Program-made: the position numbers and the translations under genes
In this document: positions 1-6,177 of the stretch, in pieces
Layout of the letters: each line of letters starts with the position of its first letter
How positions within the stretch are numbered: position 1 is the first letter of the stretch
Notes under the pieces: generated by a model
Told to the model about the DNA's origin: nothing
What the model saw: only the letters and a program-made list of their open reading frames with translations
The model's database searches: none
Source of the DNA: Caulobacteraceae bacterium
GTDB lineage: Bacteria > Pseudomonadota > Alphaproteobacteria > Caulobacterales > Caulobacteraceae
Length of the DNA: 9,536 nucleotides
Direction of reading: 5' to 3'
Assembly (NCBI GenBank): GCA_025351125.1
Contig: JANXWN010000433.1
Span: 1 to 9,536, forward strand

Positions 1-905
1 CCGGGCCCGCCGCGCGACGGGGACACTCGACCGAGGTGGTTTTGCCGCAAGGCGCGGGCGTGACCAAAATTGCCGGGGCGCTAAAACGAGCGGGCGTCAT
101 ACGATCACCTTTGGTGTTCCTCGCCGCCGCCGAATTTCTAGGCGTCGCTCAACGCCTGAAAGCGGGCGATTATGTCCTCCGGTCCCGGATGTCGATGTTC
201 GCGGTGCTCAATATGATCCGTATTGGCGACGTGGCGCGACGCTTCATTACGGTGCCTGAGGGGCTCAGTTCGGTGGCCGTCGCCGATATCCTCGCTCGCG
301 ATCCTGGTTTGAGCGGTCCGACGGCCGCGCCGTCCGAAGGCTCAATTTTGCCCGAGACGTACGAGATTAAGCGCGGGGAGCCGCGCGGCGCCGTCATTCG
401 CCGGATGCAGGCGGCGCAGCACAGTCTTTTGAACAAATTGTGGCCCAAACGCGCGCCCGGCCTACCGTACCGATCGGTCGACGATGCCGTGACCATGGCG
501 TCCATCGTCGAGAAGGAAACCGCCAAGGCTTACGAACGACCGCACATCGCCGCCGTGTTCGTAAATCGTCTCAAGGCGGGCATGCGACTCGAAACCGATC
601 CCACGGTGATCTACGGCCTAACGGGCGGCAAGCCGTTGGGACACGGGTTGCGGGTTTCGGAGTTGGCAAGGCGGACAGCGTATAACACTTATCAGGTAAA
701 TGGTTTGCCACCGACAGCGATCGCGAATCCTGGCAAGGCAGCGCTGGTCGCCGCACTGCATCCCGCTGAGAGTCCCGATCTTTATTTTGTCGCCGACGGC
801 GTCGGCGGACATGTTTTTGCGGCGACTTTTGCCGACCACCAACGTCATGTCGCTCAGTGGCGCGCCATTGAACAGGCCCGCTCACGCTCAGGACCCCCCC
901 GATGA
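1..905 (+). CDS. mltG: Endolytic peptidoglycan transglycosylase MltG, 3' part (5' end outside window)
   Basis: MltG (YceG family) cleaves nascent glycan strands in the periplasm next to the inner membrane and is thought to set their length. The reading frame is open from base 3 to the TGA at 903-905, and codons before the GTG at 36 (GHSTEVVLP) already match the family, so that GTG is internal. The N-terminal cytoplasmic tail and membrane anchor lie outside the window. Visible parts are a LysM-like region starting at VVLPQGAGVTKIAGAL, then the catalytic core with the signature MASIVEKET at 495-521. Its glutamate (codon 510-512) matches the catalytic Glu of E. coli MltG. The stretch LETDPTVIYGLTGGKPLG and the ending GHVFAATFADHQRHVAQW are also typical. 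The stop overlaps the yicC start as ATGA. Identification is firm; only the N-terminal length is unknown. Confidence 0.96.
   Translation, partial: GPAARRGHSTEVVLPQGAGVTKIAGALKRAGVIRSPLVFLAAAEFLGVAQRLKAGDYVLRSRMSMFAVLNMIRIGDVARRFITVPEGLSSVAVADILARDPGLSGPTAAPSEGSILPETYEIKRGEPRGAVIRRMQAAQHSLLNKLWPKRAPGLPYRSVDDAVTMASIVEKETAKAYERPHIAAVFVNRLKAGMRLETDPTVIYGLTGGKPLGHGLRVSELARRTAYNTYQVNGLPPTAIANPGKAALVAALHPAESPDLYFVADGVGGHVFAATFADHQRHVAQWRAIEQARSRSGPPR
890..901 (+). promoter_or_regulatory. yicC ribosome-binding site with C7 spacer
   Basis: AGGA at 890-893 is followed by seven C (894-900) and one G before the yicC ATG at 902, giving an 8-base spacer. The site lies inside the last codons of mltG, so the two genes are probably translated in a coupled way. 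A homopolymer as the whole spacer is unusual: its length sets both the Shine-Dalgarno distance and the mltG C-terminal frame. Confidence 0.6.
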
Positions 906-1783
906 CACTCGCCAGCATGACCGGATTTGCCCGGAGCGAGGGCGCTCAAGGTGACTGGTCCTGGGCGGTGGAAGCCCGTTCGGTCAACGGTCGCAATCTG
1001 GACCTGCGCTTTCGCGGACCGCCGGGTTTTGACGGCCTTGAGCGCGCCGCGCGCGAGGCGGCGCAGACGCGATTTCAGCGCGGTTCGGTGACTGTGAACG
1101 TGCAAGGCAAGACGACCAAGAAAACAACCGGCGGGCGGATTAACGTGGACGCCGTGGAGCGCTACCTGACTTTGTGCGCGCCCTTTGTCGCCGCCGGGCG
1201 CGCCGCGGCGCCGACGATGGACGGCGTACTTTCCTTGCCCGGCGTCGTGGAACTCGATGCGAGCGATGACGGTCCCGATTTGCACGCTGCGATCGAAGCG
1301 GCGATGGCGCGGTCTATTGACGAGGCTTTGGATGGGTTGAAATCCGCACGCGCGGAAGAAGGCGCCTCCCTGGCTTGGGTTTTGCGCGGGTTTTTGCAGG
1401 TCATCGAGCGTTTGGTCATCGCCGCGGCATCCGACGCTGCTGAACAGCCGGTCCTAATCAAACAGCGCTTTGAACGGCGATTGACCGAACTGGCTGGCGA
1501 TGCGGCGACGCCCGAACGCCTTGCCCAGGAGGCGGCCGCCCTTGCCTTGAAAGCCGACGTTCGCGAAGAACTGGATCGCCTGACCGGCCACGTCGCGAGT
1601 GCGCGCGCTTTGTTGTCGCAAGATCTGGCGAGTGGTCGACGTTTCGATTTCCTCACCCAGGAATTTATGCGCGAAGCCAATACCCTGTGCGCCAAATCCG
1701 CCATGCCGTCCTTGACGAGTCTGGGGCTGGAGTTGAAGGCGACCATCGATCAATTTCGCGAACAGGTGCAGAATGTCGAATAG
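902..1783 (+). CDS. yicC: YicC family endoribonuclease
   Basis: Members of the YicC/YloC family are metal-dependent endoribonucleases; E. coli YicC is linked to turnover of small RNAs such as RyhB. The 293 aa length is normal. The N-terminal domain (about 1-155) opens with the hallmark MTLASMTGFARSEG and contains the family stretch WAVEARSVNGRNLDL (21-35). The C-terminal DUF1732 domain holds ADVREELDRLTGH (218-230), RRFDFLTQEFMREAN (246-260) and the ending LELKATIDQFREQVQNVE. The ATG sits 8 bases after AGGA, overlaps the mltG stop by 4 nt, and gives the exact family N terminus. The gene's end overlaps gmk by 11 nt; next-to-gmk placement is common for yicC-family genes. The RNA substrate in this organism cannot be told from sequence. 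Confidence 0.95.
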   Translation: MTLASMTGFARSEGAQGDWSWAVEARSVNGRNLDLRFRGPPGFDGLERAAREAAQTRFQRGSVTVNVQGKTTKKTTGGRINVDAVERYLTLCAPFVAAGRAAAPTMDGVLSLPGVVELDASDDGPDLHAAIEAAMARSIDEALDGLKSARAEEGASLAWVLRGFLQVIERLVIAAASDAAEQPVLIKQRFERRLTELAGDAATPERLAQEAAALALKADVREELDRLTGHVASARALLSQDLASGRRFDFLTQEFMREANTLCAKSAMPSLTSLGLELKATIDQFREQVQNVE

Positions 1784-2411
1784 CCCGACATCCACGCGGC
1801 GCGGCCTGTTCTTCGTGATTTCGAGCCCTTCGGGAGCGGGAAAAACCAGTCTATCTCGGCGACTGGTGCAGGATTTCCCTGGCCTGACGCCGTCGGTTTC
1901 CGCCACCACGCGCGCGCCGCGAGAGGGTGAGGCGGACGGGCGCGAATACCATTTCGTCACCCCGGCGACGTTCGAGACCATGCTCGCCGATGGGGCGTTT
2001 TTGGAATGGGCCGAGGTGCACGAACACCGCTACGGCAGCCCGCGAGCGCCGCTGGAAACCCGGCTCGAGGCGGGACAAGACGTCTTGTTCGACATTGATT
2101 GGCAAGGCGCCCGCGATATCGCCCGCGCGGCGAATAACGATACGGTGCGTGTCTTTATCCTGCCCCCCTCGATGACCGTTCTGGCCGAGCGCCTGCACAC
2201 CCGTGCCCAAGACGCCGAAGACGTCATCACCCGGCGTCTCGGTCGCGCCAAAGGCGAAATCGCCGAGTGGACGGCTTACGATTATGTGATCCTCAACGAC
2301 GATTTCGAGCGGGCGTATCGCGAGCTGGCGGTTATCTATCAGGCGGAGTGCCTAAAACGCGCGCGCAATTTGTGGATCAGTGCGTTTGTAGCGGGTCTAT
2401 TGTGCGAGTAG
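1773..2411 (+). CDS. gmk: Guanylate kinase
   Basis: Converts GMP and ATP to GDP and ADP in the cytosol, an essential step for GTP, dGTP and (p)ppGpp supply. The 212 aa length is normal. The Walker A loop is SSPSGAGKTS (17-26). The GMP-binding region follows: SVSATTRAPREGEADGREYHF lies at 41-61, with S43, R47, R50 and Y59 in the expected places, then FLEWAEV (76-82) and the RYGSPR loop (86-91). The DIDWQG strand (107-112) and lid arginines (RRLGRAKGEIAEW, 154-166) are present, and the end (YDYVILNDDFERAYREL, then KRAR) is typical. The start codon lies 11 nt inside yicC and is preceded by AGG at 1764-1766, so translation is probably coupled to yicC. No key residue is missing. Confidence 0.97.
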   Translation: MSNSPTSTRRGLFFVISSPSGAGKTSLSRRLVQDFPGLTPSVSATTRAPREGEADGREYHFVTPATFETMLADGAFLEWAEVHEHRYGSPRAPLETRLEAGQDVLFDIDWQGARDIARAANNDTVRVFILPPSMTVLAERLHTRAQDAEDVITRRLGRAKGEIAEWTAYDYVILNDDFERAYRELAVIYQAECLKRARNLWISAFVAGLLCE

Positions 2412-2422
2412 AGCATCGCTAA

Positions 2423-2932
2423 ATGGTCAGGGAGTCTTCGCAAACGCGCAATGGGTCCGGCTTGATCGCGCTGGGCGCCTGCCTCTGTGGCGCCGTGCGG
2501 TTTGAGATCGATGTTCCGGCTTGCTGGTCGTGGCACGATCATTCGGCCGCCAGCCGCAAGGCGCACGGCGCGGCCTACGCCACCTATGTCGGCGCGTGGA
2601 AGAGTCGGTTTCGGATGATTGAGGGCGATGGCTTCATCGGCCGCTACACCGAGCCCGAAACCCGCGCGGTCCGCAGCTTTTGCACCCGCTGCGGAACGCC
2701 GGTGTTCTACGACCGGCCCCGCGCGCCCAAGATGGTTAACATCCCCCGCGCCCTGTTCGACAACCGCGTCGGACGCGAACCGCGCTATCACATAGCTGTA
2801 GATCAGATGCGCGAGTGGGCGTTCCTCGGCGAGAAACTCGGGCCGCTGAAAGGCTTTCCCGGCGTCGTGTGGGAGCGGCCGAGACGGCAAAAACAGATTG
2901 GCTTTGCTTCATCTTCTGATGGAGCTCTCTAA
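2423..2932 (+). CDS. GFA-fold (Mss4-like) zinc protein with altered catalytic site
   Basis: This 169 aa protein resembles the GFA family, named for glutathione-dependent formaldehyde-activating enzyme; most members have no proven activity. The structural zinc ligands appear intact: CLC (C20, C22) in LGACLCGAVRFEI and FCTRCGTPVFYD (C87, C90). The catalytic-zinc motif, normally C-x-C-x-x-C just before an R-K/R-A-x-G segment, instead reads DHSAAS (39-44) before RKAHG, so the three cysteines are replaced by Asp, Ser and Ser; the only nearby cysteine is C34. The activity of the family's founder is therefore unlikely, and I assign no function. The ATG lies 11 bases after the gmk stop with no clear Shine-Dalgarno; TTG at 2462 (residue 14) is a possible alternative, still upstream of the domain. 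It probably rides on the gmk transcript. The C-terminal tail from about residue 150 is basic then Ser-rich and looks unstructured. Confidence 0.8.
   Translation: MVRESSQTRNGSGLIALGACLCGAVRFEIDVPACWSWHDHSAASRKAHGAAYATYVGAWKSRFRMIEGDGFIGRYTEPETRAVRSFCTRCGTPVFYDRPRAPKMVNIPRALFDNRVGREPRYHIAVDQMREWAFLGEKLGPLKGFPGVVWERPRRQKQIGFASSSDGAL
2929..2932. other. Tail-to-tail overlap of convergent genes
   Basis: The TAA of the GFA-fold gene (2930-2932, + strand) and the TAG of rsmA (2929-2931, - strand) share bases. No hairpin plus T-run sits between the two operons, so each transcript must end inside the opposing gene or by a factor-dependent route. Confidence 0.85.
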
Positions 2933-3750
2933 TCGATCAACATCCTCGCGAGCGCCAAAAAACCGGCCACCGGCACGGTTTCCGCGCGGGCGTCGGGATT
3001 TAGGCCGGCCGCGATACACGCCGCCGCTCCCCCCATCTCCCGCAATGACGATCTAAGCATTTTGCGGCGCTGACCAAACGCGGCTTGCGCGACGTGCTGC
3101 AATGATTTCACCAACTCATCGGGTAGCCGCTGGGCGTGCGGGATCAACTCTACGACCGCGGACGCGACTTTGGGCGGCGGCGTAAAGGCGCGGGCGGGTA
3201 GATCGAGAACGTTTTTTGCAGTGCCAACCGCCTGAGCGAGCACGGCGAGCCGTCCATAGTCTCCGCCGCCGGGAGACGCGATGATTCGCCGAGCGACTTC
3301 TTTTTGAAACATCAGGATCATGGAGTCGGGGCGAAAAGGCCCGGTCAACCATTTCACCAAAAGCGGCGTGCCGACATTGTAGGGCAGGTTTGAGACCACG
3401 CAGGCCGGCGCGCCGCCCGTCATCACGGTTTCGTCAACCGTCAGCGCGTCGCCCTCGACTAGCCGCAAACGCCCGTCGGCGACCGTTGCGATATCGGTAA
3501 GCAGGGGGATGAAACGCGGATCGCGTTCCACGGCAATGACGGAGGCGCCGCCCTCCAAGAGTGCGCGCGTGAGTCCGCCCGGCCCGGGACCCACCTCGAT
3601 CACCGTCTTGCCCTGCAAATTACCGGCGAGCCGCGCGATCTTGCGGCAGATATTGAGATCGAGCAGGAAATGCTGGCCAAATCGCTTGTCCGCCGAAAGG
3701 CCGGCGGCGGCGAGCGTGTCGCGCAGCGGCGGGAGATCGGCGAGGGTCAC
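2929..3750 (-). CDS. rsmA: 16S rRNA (adenine1518-N6/adenine1519-N6)-dimethyltransferase
   Basis: RsmA (KsgA) uses S-adenosylmethionine to dimethylate two adjacent adenines in the 3' end hairpin of 16S rRNA, a late checkpoint in 30S assembly. The 273 aa length fits. Visible motifs are the N-terminal RFGQHFLLD (23-31), SAM motif I EVGPGPGGLT (52-61), the acidic ribose-binding residue in AVERD (E75), EGDAL (99-103), and the catalytic NLPYN (121-125). The family-typical RAFTPPPKV (187-195) and AAFGQRRKMLRSSLR (223-237) follow. The start is GTG at 3748-3750, overlapping the pdxA stop as GTGA. I see no Shine-Dalgarno before it, so translation probably depends on ribosomes finishing pdxA. Members begin with a similar LPPLR segment, which supports this start. 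It is the last gene of the - strand operon. Confidence 0.96.
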   Translation of the reverse strand: MTLADLPPLRDTLAAAGLSADKRFGQHFLLDLNICRKIARLAGNLQGKTVIEVGPGPGGLTRALLEGGASVIAVERDPRFIPLLTDIATVADGRLRLVEGDALTVDETVMTGGAPACVVSNLPYNVGTPLLVKWLTGPFRPDSMILMFQKEVARRIIASPGGGDYGRLAVLAQAVGTAKNVLDLPARAFTPPPKVASAVVELIPHAQRLPDELVKSLQHVAQAAFGQRRKMLRSSLREMGGAAACIAAGLNPDARAETVPVAGFLALARMLID

Positions 3751-4751
3751 GCGATCGCGCGGTTGGCCGCGATGTCGGCGGCCATGCGCAGCGCGGCAAT
3801 CAAGCTGTCGGCGCGCGCGCAGCCTCTGCCGGCGATATCAAACCCCGTGCCATGATCGGGCGAGGTGCGCACGATGGGCAAACCCAGCGTGACATTCACT
3901 CCACCCCAAAAATCCAGCATTTTGACCGGAATCAACGCTTGGTCATGGTACATGCAAAGGGCGGCGTCATAGGTCGCGCGGGCGGCGGCGTGGAACAGGC
4001 TGTCTGACGGGTGTGGGCCGTCGACCCTAATCCCCAATTCCTGCAAAGCGGTCACGGCGGGTATGATGATATCGATCTCTTCGCGCCCCATGGCGCCAGA
4101 TTCACCGGCATGCGGATTGAGGCCGGTGACAACGAGGCGGGGATCGGCTATGCCGAAATCGCTCCGCAGTGCTCGCGCGGTGACAAGGCCGGCGTTGACG
4201 ATTAGCTCAACATTCAACAGGCTTGGAACCCGGGCGAGCGGCTCGTGAATAGTGACCAAGCTGACCCGTAGATCTTGGGCGACGAGCATCATAACCGGAC
4301 CGCGCGCATCCGCCTCGCCGGGCGCGGCGAGGGCGCCAAGAAACTCTGTATGGCCTGGAAAGGCGAAGCCGGCCGCGTAGAGGGGCGCCTTGGCTATAGG
4401 AGCGGTGACGATGGCGCTGGCTTCGCCGGTAGAGGCCAAATGCGCGGCGGTTTCGATCCAAGCAATGATTTGAGAGGCGGCCGCGGAGGTCGGTTTTCCG
4501 GGCAACGCGGGTGAGGTCAAAGGCATATCGATCACCGGCACGGCGTCGCCGAACGTCGCCATCGCGTCGCCTATCTTCGCGATCCGTTGGACCCGCTCGC
4601 CGGACAGCCCCGTTAGGGTCGTCGCATCGCCGATCACCGCGAATATCGGCCCGACCGAACGCAACGCCCGCCATGCCGCTACGACAATCTCCGGTCCGAT
4701 CCCCGCCGGATCACCGAGGCTCAGGGCGATGGGCGCGGGCGACACAGGCAT
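3747..4751 (-). CDS. pdxA: 4-hydroxythreonine-4-phosphate dehydrogenase
   Basis: PdxA oxidises 4-phosphohydroxy-L-threonine with NAD+; the product decarboxylates and is joined by PdxJ to deoxyxylulose phosphate to make pyridoxine 5'-phosphate (DXP-dependent vitamin B6 route). The 334 aa length is normal. The N terminus IALSLGDPAGIGPEI (8-22) is the family signature. FPGHTEFL (131-138) holds the substrate-binding His-Thr pair. The three metal-binding histidines are H169 (TIHEPL), H214 (LNPHAGE) and H269 (CMYHDQ). TSPDHGTGFDIAG (296-308) is the conserved C-terminal loop. The ATG lies 9 bases after the surA stop, with only a weak GGTGA upstream, and the TGA overlaps the rsmA GTG. Sitting between surA and rsmA matches the E. 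coli order. All catalytic residues are present. Confidence 0.97.
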   Translation of the reverse strand: MPVSPAPIALSLGDPAGIGPEIVVAAWRALRSVGPIFAVIGDATTLTGLSGERVQRIAKIGDAMATFGDAVPVIDMPLTSPALPGKPTSAAASQIIAWIETAAHLASTGEASAIVTAPIAKAPLYAAGFAFPGHTEFLGALAAPGEADARGPVMMLVAQDLRVSLVTIHEPLARVPSLLNVELIVNAGLVTARALRSDFGIADPRLVVTGLNPHAGESGAMGREEIDIIIPAVTALQELGIRVDGPHPSDSLFHAAARATYDAALCMYHDQALIPVKMLDFWGGVNVTLGLPIVRTSPDHGTGFDIAGRGCARADSLIAALRMAADIAANRAIA

Positions 4752-4760
4752 TTTGCATCG

Positions 4761-6113
4761 TCACCGGGTTTCGATGGTCGCCGTATTTCGCAGATCGCGC
4801 AATTGCCGCTTGGCGATCATGGCGAGTTCTTCGCCGTAGAGTCGGTTTTGAATTTGGTCGGCAGTCATTTGTTGGGCGCCTCCGAGGTGTTTGGCGCATA
4901 GCGCGATAAGGTGCAGTCCGGCGTCGGTGCGGATCGGCGCGGAAACTTGCCCCACTTGCAACGACTCCGCGGCGTCGCGGAACGCCGGAGCCAGATCCTT
5001 GGTTTCGGCCTCACCAAGATCGCCGGACACCACGCCGTCTACCTTGGCGGCCTCAACTGCAAGATTGTCGCAACCGCTCAATTTGGGTAGCAAAAGAACG
5101 AGTTTCGCGCGCGCGGCGGCGACCTGATCCTCGGTCGCGGTCTTGGGCAGTGCAATCGCGGCCTGTTTGAGGTTGACGACCATGGCCGATCCACCGGCGC
5201 GGCGGTCTTTTAGCAAAAGAATGTAAACGCCGTCCTTGACCGCAATCGGGGCGGACAATTGTCCGGGGCGCAAGTTTTCCAAAGCCTGATCGACTTCGGG
5301 CGCCATCTCTCCTGTGGAAATCCAGCCGACCTCACCGCCGTTGGCGGCCGATGGCAAATTGGAAAACTGGCGGGCGACGGCGGCGAAGGGAGCGCCCTTT
5401 TGCAATTCGCCGATCAATTGCGTGGCGGCCTGACCAGCCTGCGGTAGCCCGCCGGCGCGGTTGGCGTCGATAAATACTTCGCTGATCTGGTATTGCGGTT
5501 TGCCTGATTCCGCATCGAGACGCTTTTGAAAGGCGTTGATCTGGTCTTGGCCCACCTGCAGACGTTGACCGTAACGACCGCGAATCCAGCCTCGCCAGCT
5601 GATCTCGGCGCGTAGTTGGTCACGGAAGGTATCGCCGCCGACGCCCTGCGCCGACAGGTTGGCCAAGAGTTGTGTGGCGCTGGTGTTGTTGCTGCGCGCG
5701 ATATCAGTCAATTCGTCATCCACCTCGGCATCGGTGGCTATAAGGTTGAACTTCTGGGTCTTTCCCTGCACCCTCAATTCCTGCATTTCCAGATGTTCGT
5801 CGACCAACGAACGCAGCGCTTCGCGTTGGATATCGGGGATGTTCGCTTCGCTCGGCTGGATGCCCGACGTCACGATCAACAAACGCATGCGCTGAACGAC
5901 ATCATAGGTGCTGATTAAATCGTCGTTGACCGTGGCGACCACGCTTTCCGAAATCGCTTGTGGCGGCGGGGGTGCGGCGTGCGGCGGAGAGATCGCGGTC
6001 GCGCCCGCTGCGGCGGTAGGCGTCGGCGCCGTTTGCGCGCTCGCCAAGCCGGCGCCAATGATCGCCGTCGCGCTGAACACAGCGACGTTCGCAAATAAAC
6101 CCGACCAACGCAT
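4761..6113 (-). CDS. surA: Periplasmic chaperone / peptidyl-prolyl isomerase, SurA-like
   Basis: SurA binds unfolded outer-membrane proteins in the periplasm and delivers them to the Bam complex; LptD, encoded just upstream, is a known client in E. coli. The 450 aa protein begins with a signal peptide (about 1-26, cleavage likely after GLASA-26, only R2 positive). A Pro/Ala-rich linker (27-53) follows, then a SurA N-terminal chaperone domain (about 55-175). The first parvulin domain (about 207-305) is well preserved (QISEVFIDA; FSNLPSAANGGEVGWIS; LRPGQLSAPI). The second (about 310-408) is more degenerate but keeps VGQVSAPIRTDAGLHLIAL, and carries C348 and C406. The C-terminal helix (413-445) rejoins the core in the family fold. 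The ATG is the first possible start: an in-frame TAA lies four codons before it (6123-6125). Upstream Shine-Dalgarno signals are weak. Confidence 0.92.
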   Translation of the reverse strand: MRWSGLFANVAVFSATAIIGAGLASAQTAPTPTAAAGATAISPPHAAPPPPQAISESVVATVNDDLISTYDVVQRMRLLIVTSGIQPSEANIPDIQREALRSLVDEHLEMQELRVQGKTQKFNLIATDAEVDDELTDIARSNNTSATQLLANLSAQGVGGDTFRDQLRAEISWRGWIRGRYGQRLQVGQDQINAFQKRLDAESGKPQYQISEVFIDANRAGGLPQAGQAATQLIGELQKGAPFAAVARQFSNLPSAANGGEVGWISTGEMAPEVDQALENLRPGQLSAPIAVKDGVYILLLKDRRAGGSAMVVNLKQAAIALPKTATEDQVAAARAKLVLLLPKLSGCDNLAVEAAKVDGVVSGDLGEAETKDLAPAFRDAAESLQVGQVSAPIRTDAGLHLIALCAKHLGGAQQMTADQIQNRLYGEELAMIAKRQLRDLRNTATIETR

Positions 6114-6177
6114 GGTTGTCTTTTAAATCCTTAAAACGAATGGGCCCGCGCCGGCGCGCGCGGCGCCGATCACCGGC
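6114..6177 (-). other. lptD-surA intergenic gap with GC-rich hairpin
   Basis: This 64-base gap is the longest non-coding stretch in the window. GCGCCG (6148-6153) and CGGCGC (6161-6166) can pair into a 6-bp stem with a 7-base loop. On the - strand this is followed by GGGCCC and then an interrupted T-rich run (TTCGTTTT). It could weakly attenuate lptD-to-surA read-through or protect mRNA ends, but the T-run is broken and some 9 bases away. I cannot call it a terminator with confidence. The weak AAGGA-like surA leader also lies here. Confidence 0.3.

Noticed and set aside
36..905. GTG at 36 as the start of mltG
   Set aside because: Codons 3-35 are in frame and family-like, and a start here would leave out the membrane anchor; the gene enters from outside the window.
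2339..2890. 183-codon open frame on the - strand opposite the GFA-fold gene and the end of gmk
   Set aside because: The + strand frames carry guanylate kinase and GFA motifs, while this translation has no recognisable domain; it is an antisense shadow.
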